From: an uncultured Bdellovibrio sp.
GTDB taxonomy: Bacteria; Bdellovibrionota; Bdellovibrionia; Bdellovibrionales; Bdellovibrionaceae
Reading direction: 5' to 3'
DNA: 5,518 bases
NCBI GenBank assembly: GCA_946482355.1
Contig: CAMLRE010000169.1
Span: 1-5,518 of the forward strand
In this document: positions 1 to 4,613 of the stretch, in pieces
Position numbering within the stretch: position 1 is the first letter of the stretch
How the letters are laid out: every line of letters begins with the position of its first letter
Made by a program: the position numbers and the translations under genes
Notes under the pieces: generated by a model
Seen by the model: only the letters and a program-made list of their open reading frames with translations
What the model was told of the DNA's origin: nothing
Databases searched by the model: none

Positions 1-405
1 CATTTGACGGTAAATGCGATCGCCGTATTCGTGTTTCCATTCCCAAACTTTTTCTACGAATTTTTCCCGGCCTAAATCATGACGAGTTACGCCGCCGTTT
101 TTCTTTAATTCTTTTTCAACAACAGTTTGAGTTGCAATTCCGGCGTGATCTGTTCCCGGTAACCACATGGCATTGAATCCAGACATACGTTTCCAGCGGA
201 TTAATAAATCCTGGATCGTGTGATCAAGCGCGTGACCTAAATGTAAAAAACCTGTGACGTTCGGTGGAGGTAAAATAATTGAGAACGGAGGTTTTGTTGA
301 TTGATCTTGAGCTTTGAAATAGCCCTTATCTTCCCACTGTTTGTAAACAGTAGCTTCAACGTCTTGTGGATTATATCTATCGGCCAATGTAGTTGGATTT
401 GTCAT
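1..405 (-). CDS. valS: Valine--tRNA ligase, N-terminal 135 residues (runs off left edge)
   Basis: Cytoplasmic class I aminoacyl-tRNA synthetase that charges tRNA-Val with valine. Only the N-terminus is in the window; full-length enzymes are near 900 residues. The ATP-binding signature PPPNVTG is at residues 46-52, followed by the class I HIGH motif in the form HLGH (55-58). The valyl-specific block LPGTDHAGIATQ lies near residues 103-114, with VVEKEL just after. This combination separates ValRS from IleRS and LeuRS. The start (ATG at 405) gives the usual short leader, MTNPTTLADRYNPQDVE, which matches the family. It begins 19 bases after the stop of the rhodanese gene, so it is probably the third gene of a minus-strand operon. 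No strong Shine-Dalgarno site is visible in that gap (only AGG about 12 bases upstream), so translation may lean on coupling. Function is certain from motifs; operon membership is inferred from spacing. Confidence 0.97.
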   Translation of the reverse strand, partial: MTNPTTLADRYNPQDVEATVYKQWEDKGYFKAQDQSTKPPFSIILPPPNVTGFLHLGHALDHTIQDLLIRWKRMSGFNAMWLPGTDHAGIATQTVVEKELKKNGGVTRHDLGREKFVEKVWEWKHEYGDRIYRQM

Positions 406-424
406 AGGCAGATAGCCTAGCAAA

Positions 425-754
425 TTAGCCTCTGTCAGTCACCATTTGCTGATAACCGCCATCAATCAGATAGACGTTTGTATAACCTTTTTTTTCTAAA
501 TCAGCGGCGATGCGCTCAGACTGCTTGCCATCAGGGCATAATAACAAAATAGCGAAGTCTTTAGGGATCTTACGTGCGTCTAATTCGCTTTGAGTCTGGC
601 TTTCCGTCAGCAAGACCTGCCAAGCTTCAACGTGCAGTTTCTGAATTGACGTGTACCAAGGGGTTAAATCTGTCCCGTAATTGAAAAATAAAAACGGAAC
701 GCGGTTTTCAATTAAGTTGTTTAACTGGTAATAACCGATTTTGTTGTAGCTCAT
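425..754 (-). CDS. Single-domain rhodanese-like protein
   Basis: A 109-residue protein with the C-terminal half of a rhodanese domain. The active-site loop is CPDGKQS with the presumed persulfide-carrying cysteine at Cys73. It is followed by an amphipathic helix (ERIAADLEKKGY) and the typical strand and turn VYLIDGGYQQM, equivalent to the 'IDGG' segment of GlpE-type proteins. The family binds sulfur as a cysteine persulfide and moves it to thiols or cyanide; the acceptor here is unknown. The N-terminal half is divergent: the 'lIDvR' segment of classical rhodaneses is replaced by FLFFNYGTDL, so it may act in something other than sulfur transfer. There is no signal peptide, so it is expected to be cytoplasmic. 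Its ATG overlaps the MFS stop by four bases (ATGA) and is preceded by AAAGGTGG inside the MFS gene. This indicates translational coupling and supports the start. Confidence 0.82.
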   Translation of the reverse strand: MSYNKIGYYQLNNLIENRVPFLFFNYGTDLTPWYTSIQKLHVEAWQVLLTESQTQSELDARKIPKDFAILLLCPDGKQSERIAADLEKKGYTNVYLIDGGYQQMVTDRG

Positions 755-766
755 GCCGCCACCTTT
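751..766 (-). promoter_or_regulatory. Coupled stop/start (ATGA) with internal Shine-Dalgarno
   Basis: The minus-strand MFS stop TGA (753-751) and the rhodanese ATG (754-752) share bases. A Shine-Dalgarno-like AAAGGTGG lies at 766-759, inside the last MFS codons, with about seven bases between AAGG and the ATG. This fixes the rhodanese start and implies that ribosomes ending on the transporter can re-initiate directly. Confidence 0.8.
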
Positions 767-1980
767 TTGCCGTGATCAGGTAAATCTTTAAAAATCATAA
801 AAATAATCGCTAAGGCAAGTAACGTAAAGCCTCCAGCTAAAACAAACGGAGACCCTTTAAAAGCGCTTTGTAATAAAAAGCCACCAATCGCAGGGCCGAT
901 CACGCGGCCTAGGGCCGATAAACTTTGTGTTGTGCCTAATGCAATACCTTGTTCTTCAGCAGGAACTAATAACGAAACACTTCCCATAAAAGATGGATTT
1001 GTTAAACCATGGCCTAAAGAAAGTAACGTCATCACAATACCCATCGCTGGAATAGTCGGCGCAAAGGCGATTCCTAAAAGGCCTAAGCCTAATAAAAGTA
1101 ACCCCGCACAAAGAACTTTTCTTTCACCCACCTTAGGAAGTAAACGGCGAACTAAAAAACCTTGAGTGAAAACAATGATTACACCGATGTAAGCAAAACC
1201 AAAGCTGACTTCTTTGATATTCCAGTTAAATTTATCTTTCATGTAAAGAACCAAAGTTGATTCCATTAAAGCCATTGAAAGAGTCGCTAACGCAAAGCCA
1301 GTAATTAACGGGCCTACTGTTTTCATATGAAAGTAACGCACCAAATGAGTAAACTTTTTTTGTTTTTCAGAGCTGTTTTTAGCTCTTGTTTCAGCGCTGA
1401 TAGATTCTTTTAAATTAAAGAACGCAAAAATAAATGTCAGTAAGCAAAGTAAAGCGACCCCATAAGCAGAAAAGCTTGCGATAAAGCCCATATCTGATGA
1501 CATCGTTTCAGCCCACACTGTTAAACCACCACCGATGGCTGGGCCAAATAAAAATCCTAAACCAAAAGCTACACCAATCACGGCCATACCTTTTGAGCGA
1601 TTCTCTGGAGTTGTCACATCTGACACATAAGCAGAAGCTGTAGAAATCGATGCGCCAAAAAATCCTGTCATGATACGTGCGACAAAAAGCATTTCTAGTG
1701 AACGTGACCACGCCAGAACTAAATAAGAAATCATTTCACCCAAAAGGCAGTACATCAAAATCGGGCGGCGGCCATAGCGGTCTGAAAGTTTTCCCCAAAA
1801 AGGCGCGAAGATAAATTGCATTAATGAATAACACGACATTAAAAGGCCGGCCACCCAAGGTGTTGCTCCGTAATGTGTGCTTAGGAGTGGAAGGACGGGA
1901 ATAATCATTCCGAATCCTAAAAGGTAAATAAAAACTGTGAAAAAAATTACGATAAGTGGTTTTGCATTAGGGTTTTTCAT
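751..1980 (-). CDS. MFS exporter, DHA1/TetA-like drug:H+ antiporter family
   Basis: A 409-residue inner membrane protein with about 12 predicted hydrophobic helices, the normal size for 12-TM DHA1 transporters. MFS motif A, GKLSDRYGRRP, is at residues 63-73 in the loop between TM2 and TM3. The antiporter motif C (GxxxGPxxGG) is at about 136-151 in TM5, and a second GPAIGG occurs at about 362-367 in TM11. The central loop (about 190-215) is charged and lysine-rich. TM1, GFGMIIPVLPLL, closely resembles TetA proteins. However, the TM1 aspartate of TetA(B) (Asp15) aligns with Tyr19 here, so tetracycline is not a safe substrate call. The start at 1980 places MKNPNAKP directly before TM1, as expected. 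The Shine-Dalgarno site is poor. It is the first gene of the operon with the rhodanese and valS and is divergent from the outer membrane protein. Family assignment is firm; substrate is unknown. Confidence 0.93.
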   Translation of the reverse strand: MKNPNAKPLIVIFFTVFIYLLGFGMIIPVLPLLSTHYGATPWVAGLLMSCYSLMQFIFAPFWGKLSDRYGRRPILMYCLLGEMISYLVLAWSRSLEMLFVARIMTGFFGASISTASAYVSDVTTPENRSKGMAVIGVAFGLGFLFGPAIGGGLTVWAETMSSDMGFIASFSAYGVALLCLLTFIFAFFNLKESISAETRAKNSSEKQKKFTHLVRYFHMKTVGPLITGFALATLSMALMESTLVLYMKDKFNWNIKEVSFGFAYIGVIIVFTQGFLVRRLLPKVGERKVLCAGLLLLGLGLLGIAFAPTIPAMGIVMTLLSLGHGLTNPSFMGSVSLLVPAEEQGIALGTTQSLSALGRVIGPAIGGFLLQSAFKGSPFVLAGGFTLLALAIIFMIFKDLPDHGKKVAA

Positions 1981-2044
1981 TTTAGCCGATCTGGACCTTT
2001 GTCTTCTGCTCTTAGTATATAAACTCGGTTACACTGATGTGGCT
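1981..2044. promoter_or_regulatory. Divergent promoter region between MFS operon and outer membrane protein
   Basis: These 64 bases must carry the starts of both transcripts. Plus strand: TGGACC at 1992-1997, an 18-base spacer, then TATATA at 2016-2021 (or TATAAA at 2018-2023). Minus strand: TATACT (2019-2014) is a good -10 hexamer but has no convincing -35. The two -10 elements overlap on the same AT run, so polymerase may load in either direction. The plus leader would be short (about 15-20 bases) with little Shine-Dalgarno character. The hexamers were judged by eye only. Confidence 0.4.
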
Positions 2045-3244
2045 ATGAAAAAAACATCCACTACACTGCGTTCTAAGGTGAATTTAGCCATTCTTGGATT
2101 GGCTCTTTTTTCGACTGCTCAAGCTAAGGCATTTTTTGATCCTTATCAGGTTTATCGCTCGCAAAGATTCGATTTGGCGATTGATACACAATTCTACAAA
2201 ACCACGGCCAACTTTGATTCTGGCGGCCAAAAGCAAGATCTGCCTTTTGAAAACAGCTACCAGCTAATTGATGTGACACCGCAATTGCGCTGGGGAATGT
2301 TCCGTGATTTTGGAGTACGCGTCGGTGGAAACGTGGGAACTTCAGAGTCAGTTGATCCGATCAATACGCGCAACAACTCAACTTTTAATCGCATTGATGT
2401 CGGCGCTGATTACCAATTACTCAACTACGACAGCTTTCAGACGATCTTAGATTTTGAATATTCGCAACCCATGGAAAAAGTGAGCGAAACCACAGATGAC
2501 AGCTTAAACAGCAATGGCGCTAGCGAAATTAAACCGACAGCGATTATGCGTATGGATTTAGGAAGTTTTTATCCTTACGCGTATTTGGGTGGAAATATTC
2601 GCTCTGAAGGTTTATCGACGTTATTAACTTATGGAGTGGGCGGAGAGTTTCGTTTTTCTGAATTGGGATTAGGTGCCGCCTTAGATGGTTTTAGTTCTGT
2701 TAAAGATGATCAATACACAAATTCAGCTTCTCGTCGTGACGCTGTCACAACACGTGTGAATGGCGGAAGTAAAAGATTTTATTCGATCAATCCAAACGCC
2801 TTAGCTGCAGAACTTTTTGTTAATTTTGCGATGACAGATTTTATTAAATTTAAAGCTTACGGTGGCGCCGATGTAACCGGTTCAAATTATTCACAAGGTT
2901 TTTTTGTTGGAGCTGCTTTAACTTTTACTCTTGATTATGGTAGCGGCCACGAGGACGAACCTGTTGTTCGCAGAGCACGCCCAACAACGAAGAAAACAAA
3001 AGCTAAACCCGTTGATAATGGATTTCGTGAAGATACGAATGATGGTGTAGATCAAAATTATTTTAAATCAGTTGATCCAAGTAACGATGATTATGTGCAA
3101 CCTCTTGAAGAAGAACAGCCGCCCCAAAATGGAACCAGCTCAAGTGTTAATCCGAATTCTGAATCTTCAACGCAGCAGGATTTAGATCAGCTCGGTTATA
3201 CAATCAAATTAAAGAAGCTTAAAAAGAAAAAGAAGAATCAGTAA
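2045..3244 (+). CDS. Predicted outer membrane beta-barrel protein with lysine-rich C-terminal tail
   Basis: A 399-residue secreted protein. Residues 1-27 form a Sec signal peptide: MKK plus a basic stretch, hydrophobic NLAILGLALFSTA, and a probable cleavage after AQA (27) or AKA (29). Residues 40-298 alternate polar and hydrophobic residues with many Gly and aromatic positions (for example LRWGMFRDFGVRVGG, YPYAYLGGNIR, GFFVGAALTFTLDYG), as in outer membrane barrels. After the last strand (about 286-298) comes a low-complexity segment (about 299-378) rich in D, E, P, N, S and T. It ends in LGYTIKLKKLKKKKKNQ. Barrel proteins normally end on the last strand, so the roughly 100-residue tail is unusual; it is presumably periplasmic. 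ATG 2045 was chosen because the signal peptide begins there; an in-frame GTG lies two codons upstream. Longer extensions would run into the MFS gene. I recognise no named family; function unknown. Confidence 0.85.
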   Translation: MKKTSTTLRSKVNLAILGLALFSTAQAKAFFDPYQVYRSQRFDLAIDTQFYKTTANFDSGGQKQDLPFENSYQLIDVTPQLRWGMFRDFGVRVGGNVGTSESVDPINTRNNSTFNRIDVGADYQLLNYDSFQTILDFEYSQPMEKVSETTDDSLNSNGASEIKPTAIMRMDLGSFYPYAYLGGNIRSEGLSTLLTYGVGGEFRFSELGLGAALDGFSSVKDDQYTNSASRRDAVTTRVNGGSKRFYSINPNALAAELFVNFAMTDFIKFKAYGGADVTGSNYSQGFFVGAALTFTLDYGSGHEDEPVVRRARPTTKKTKAKPVDNGFREDTNDGVDQNYFKSVDPSNDDYVQPLEEEQPPQNGTSSSVNPNSESSTQQDLDQLGYTIKLKKLKKKKKNQ

Positions 3245-3248
3245 TTCA

Positions 3249-3265
3249 TTTCAACGGGCAATTCG
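3249..3265 (+). repeat. 17-bp imperfect direct repeat, copy 1
   Basis: TTTCAACGGGCAATTCG just downstream of the outer membrane protein stop matches TTTCAGCGGTCAATTCG at 3630-3646 at 15 of 17 positions. The pair brackets the small ORF at 3366. Meaning is unknown and chance similarity is possible. Confidence 0.35.
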
Positions 3266-3306
3266 CCACAGTAGCGTTTCTTATCACAATCATAACAAAA
3301 TAAATC

Positions 3307-3340
3307 TAGACAAGTTTTCTATTCTTAGATAACTTGTCTT
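3307..3340 (+). promoter_or_regulatory. Inverted repeat/hairpin overlapping a candidate promoter for the small ORF
   Basis: A perfect 9-bp dyad, AGACAAGTT (3308-3316) and AACTTGTCT (3331-3339), is separated by 14 bases. After one T-T mismatch the stem can continue as TCT/AGA (3318-3320 with 3327-3329), leaving a 6-base loop. The same bases fit a promoter: TAGACA (3307-3312, 5/6 to TTGACA), a 17-base spacer, then TAACTT (3330-3335, weak -10). The dyad therefore covers both promoter elements, as an operator would. If transcription starts upstream, it is an RNA hairpin 11 bases before the Shine-Dalgarno site. Which applies cannot be settled from sequence. Confidence 0.5.
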
Positions 3341-3350
3341 CATTCTTATG

Positions 3351-3357
3351 AAAGGAG
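3351..3357 (+). promoter_or_regulatory. Strong Shine-Dalgarno site for the 35-codon ORF
   Basis: AAAGGAG lies 8 bases before the ATG at 3366. It is among the best ribosome binding sites in the window, comparable to those of divIVA and the lipoprotein. It is the main reason to believe the short ORF is translated. Confidence 0.75.
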
Positions 3358-3365
3358 AATCGCAT

Positions 3366-3473
3366 ATGATTACACATACTAATATTACCGCCTTAGGACT
3401 TACTTCTGTTGAAGCTATTGATATGAATGTAGCAGCAGATATGACCGGTTCTCCTAAGTCGCAGCAATTCTAG
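3366..3473 (+). CDS. Small ORF, 35 residues, unknown function
   Basis: ATG 3366 to TAG 3471-3473 encodes 35 residues. The peptide starts MITHTNITALGLTSVEAI, continues DMNVAADM and ends TGSPKSQQF. It has no hydrophobic helix long enough to cross a membrane, no signal peptide and no cysteine. Its middle (about 9-26) is moderately hydrophobic and could form an amphipathic helix. Support for translation is the AAAGGAG site at ideal spacing, the promoter/dyad in front, and a small hairpin with a T-rich flank after the stop. Alternatives are a leader peptide for the downstream gene at 3719 (but 245 bases intervene and no amino acid is repeated as in attenuators), a signalling-peptide precursor, or a chance ORF. 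No family is recognised; no function is proposed. Confidence 0.6.
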   Translation: MITHTNITALGLTSVEAIDMNVAADMTGSPKSQQF

Positions 3474-3485
3474 CAAAAAAGACTG

Positions 3486-3509
3486 TTTCCCAGAGGGAAA
3501 ATTCCTTTT
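3486..3509 (+). terminator. Possible weak terminator after the 35-codon ORF
   Basis: TTTCCC (3486-3491), a 3-base AGA loop and GGGAAA (3495-3500) form a 6-bp stem, followed by ATTCCTTTT. It starts 13 bases after the stop codon. The stem is short, the loop is tight and the T-run is interrupted, so termination may be partial. Confidence 0.35.
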
Positions 3510-3589
3510 AAGCGGAAACCTGAATAAAGTTAGATAGCTTCAATAAAAGCAACTAATAGAAGAACCAAAAAATAAAAGAATGAATTTGA

Positions 3590-3613
3590 AAACGATAATT
3601 ATTTTCATCGTTT
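3590..3613. promoter_or_regulatory. 7-bp dyad containing a weak Fur-box-like sequence
   Basis: AAACGAT (3590-3596) and ATCGTTT (3607-3613) form a perfect inverted repeat with a 10-base spacer. The 19 bases from 3594 match the Fur consensus GATAATGATAATCATTATC at 13 positions. The region is AT-rich, so this level of match may be chance. It lies about 105 bases before the 83-codon ORF. Confidence 0.25.
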
Positions 3614-3629
3614 AATTTCGTTGTGATTT

Positions 3630-3646
3630 TTTCAGCGGTCAATTCG
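3630..3646 (+). repeat. 17-bp imperfect direct repeat, copy 2
   Basis: TTTCAGCGGTCAATTCG, 15/17 identical to 3249-3265, in the same orientation and 381 bases away. Neither copy shows extended flanking identity. Confidence 0.35.
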
Positions 3647-3688
3647 TTCTTAAAAAAATCAAAACTTACAAATAATTTTTATTTAACC

Positions 3689-3712
3689 GTGCTTGAGAAA
3701 GCACAAAAAGGA
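3689..3712 (+). promoter_or_regulatory. GAGA-tetraloop hairpin abutting the Shine-Dalgarno site of the 83-codon ORF
   Basis: GTGCTT (3689-3694) pairs perfectly with AAGCAC (3699-3704), closed by the GNRA-class tetraloop GAGA. The Shine-Dalgarno run AAAAAGGA (3705-3712) begins at the very next base, and the ATG is at 3719. Such a placement could keep the ribosome site single-stranded, stabilise the 5' end, or offer a protein or RNA tertiary contact. Pairing is seen directly; the role is inferred. Confidence 0.55.
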
Positions 3713-3718
3713 CTATTT

Positions 3719-3970
3719 ATGAAAAACGCTAAAAACTATTTAGCACACTATGAAAATTGGGAAAATTCAAACGCCGAGGAGCTTTGGCGCCTTTGGAAAA
3801 GTGTTCTCAAGTGTATTAACCTGATCGCTTACTGCCTTCACGCTGTTGTGAAATTAGCGATCGGGTTTTTATTAAACGCCAACTATTTGGTAAAACATCA
3901 CGAATTAGGAAAGCTACCGGAAGAAATCAACGGTAGCTATGCTTGCAGTAGGAACTGGGATCTTAACTAA
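3719..3970 (+). CDS. Small predicted membrane protein, 83 residues, unknown function
   Basis: The chosen start, ATG 3719, has AAAAAGGA upstream; an earlier in-frame ATG at 3623 has no ribosome site and adds a lysine-rich, unpersuasive leader. The N-terminal third is polar and tryptophan-rich (YENWENSNAEELWRLWKS, residues 11-28). A hydrophobic segment, about 29-54 (VLKCINLIAYCLHAVV, then LAIGFLLNA), is long enough for one helix but carries His41 and Lys45. A polar C-terminus follows. Cysteines are at 32, 39 and 76. No family is recognised. The last eight or so codons lie inside the terminator stem, whose loop holds the stop TAA, and two further strong stems lie in the coding region. The locus may therefore be mainly a structured RNA, or one with a dual role. 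It is convergent with the lipoprotein gene, 22 bases away. Coding status is likely but unproven. Confidence 0.55.
   Translation: MKNAKNYLAHYENWENSNAEELWRLWKSVLKCINLIAYCLHAVVKLAIGFLLNANYLVKHHELGKLPEEINGSYACSRNWDLN
3818..3873 (+). ncRNA. Long terminator-like hairpin inside the 83-codon ORF
   Basis: AACCTGATCGCT (3818-3829) pairs with AGCGATCGGGTT (3856-3867): 12 bp with one G-U. Inside it, TTCAC (3837-3841) pairs with GTGAA (3848-3852) around a 6-base loop. The outer stem is followed at once by TTTTTATT (3866-3873), the T-rich flank of an intrinsic terminator. It lies about 100-150 bases after the start codon, so it could end or attenuate the transcript inside the gene, or be a domain of a structured RNA. 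The pairing is seen; the RNA role is inference. Confidence 0.5.
3912..3938 (+). repeat. 8-bp perfect inverted repeat in the 83-codon ORF
   Basis: AGCTACCG (3912-3919) and CGGTAGCT (3931-3938) are perfect complements with an 11-base loop. This stem sits between the internal hairpin and the terminator, giving three consecutive stems in about 170 bases. Confidence 0.6.
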
Positions 3971-3990
3971 GACCAGTTCCTTTTTTTATT
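3950..3990 (+). terminator. Rho-independent terminator containing the stop codon
   Basis: AGGAACTGG (3950-3958) pairs with CCAGTTCCT (3973-3981), extended inward past a GA bulge by TCTT/AAGA (3961-3964 with 3969-3972) around loop AACT. Seven Ts (3981-3987) follow. The ORF's TAA (3968-3970) lies at the tip of the hairpin. On the minus strand no T-run follows the stem, so it serves the plus-strand transcript best; no separate terminator was found for the convergent lipoprotein gene. Confidence 0.88.
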
Positions 3991-3992
3991 AA

Positions 3993-4562
3993 TTATTTTT
4001 GTGCAGCTAAAGACTGACGTCTTTGAATTTCAGTTAATGTATCAACTAGGCGGCGACCTGCTAAACCGCAATTGCCTTCAGTGCTATAAAATTTCTGTGC
4101 TAAATATTTAGTTGCGGTATATGAAGATTTAGCATTTGAAAAAGCTTTATCTGTTAGATCCTTCGAATCTTCAAAAAGTAAGGTATAACCAATTTTTGTT
4201 AGATCGGTTACAACTCCCACGGCTGCACCACCAACATTATTTGTTGCACCAGCTTTGGTTTGATCATATTTAGAATTAGATGCTAGTTCAGTTGATGACG
4301 ATACGAATCCCGCAGCAACTGGTAAAGTTTCACCAATTGCTGAAAGCACTAATGTTCCAGCTGAAATTGGGCATGCGATAGTTATACGTAAAACATTTTT
4401 TCCCGAGTAACCTAGCAATTGGCTATTGGTCATTTTCGTTAAATCCAGACTATCAGCATCAGATGCCGGAAAACGTGGATTTGGTGTTGTTTGTGCCACC
4501 TGTTGTTGGTGAGAGCACGAAAAAGATAATACTAGTAACAAAGCAGATAATAAAAGTTTCAT
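3993..4562 (-). CDS. Predicted lipoprotein of unknown function
   Basis: A 189-residue protein. Residues 1-15 are a lipoprotein signal (MKLLLSALLLVLSFS), and Cys16 is the presumed lipidated residue. The lipobox S-F-S-C is slightly off the usual L-A/S-G/A-C but acceptable. Ser at +2 suggests sorting to the outer membrane, if Lol rules apply. A polar linker rich in Q, T, P and D (17-45) follows. Next is a hydrophobic, small-residue segment (about 57-90, including ITIACPISAGTLVLSAIG), a Gly/Ala/Asn stretch (about 104-118) and a basic C-terminus. Two cysteines, 64 and 165, could form a periplasmic disulfide. The start is fixed by GGAGG at 4573-4569, six bases upstream. The gene stands alone on its strand and ends 22 bases from the convergent small ORF. 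No domain family is recognised. Confidence 0.85.
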   Translation of the reverse strand: MKLLLSALLLVLSFSCSHQQQVAQTTPNPRFPASDADSLDLTKMTNSQLLGYSGKNVLRITIACPISAGTLVLSAIGETLPVAAGFVSSSTELASNSKYDQTKAGATNNVGGAAVGVVTDLTKIGYTLLFEDSKDLTDKAFSNAKSSYTATKYLAQKFYSTEGNCGLAGRRLVDTLTEIQRRQSLAAQK

Positions 4563-4613
4563 AAACTTCCTCCGCTTTAAAGAATAAGACCAAACAAACC
4601 AAACACAGAGTCC

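Larger units (their letters stand above)
3474..3718. other. AT-rich non-coding stretch between the two small ORFs
   Basis: These 245 bases show no ORF with a ribosome site other than the one ending the stretch. They contain a small hairpin (3486-3500), a 7-bp dyad overlapping a weak Fur-box-like sequence (3590-3613), the second copy of the 17-bp repeat (3630-3646), A/T tracts, and a GAGA-tetraloop hairpin (3689-3704). The promoter of the 83-codon ORF must lie here or further upstream. TTAAAA-17-TAATTT (3650-3678) is one poor candidate. Confidence 0.5.

Noticed and set aside
932..1165. Plus-strand ORF of 77 codons
   Set aside because: Lies wholly antisense within the MFS gene, with no ribosome site and a low-complexity Pro/Lys-rich translation. 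Shadow of the real gene.
1508..1711. Minus-strand ORF of 67 codons in another frame
   Set aside because: Overlaps the MFS gene out of frame, over the strongly conserved motif C region. No ribosome site.
1937..2044. 36-residue N-terminal extension of the outer membrane protein
   Set aside because: It would overlap the start of the divergent MFS gene and bury the clear signal peptide that begins at ATG 2045.
3623..3718. 32-residue N-terminal extension of the 83-codon ORF
   Set aside because: No Shine-Dalgarno before 3623, while AAAAAGGA precedes 3719. The extension covers the GNRA hairpin and reads as translated AT-rich leader.
3540..3990. c-di-GMP-I riboswitch (GEMM), as in the abundant attack-phase RNA known from Bdellovibrio
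   Set aside because: The conserved ACAGGGCAAACC and GGGACGCAAAGC blocks are not present, although a GNRA loop is. tmRNA, RNase P RNA and 6S signatures were not seen either.
4589..4608. CCAAACAAACCAAACA-type tandem repeat
   Set aside because: Only about two and a half imperfect units; more likely simple composition than a repeat array.
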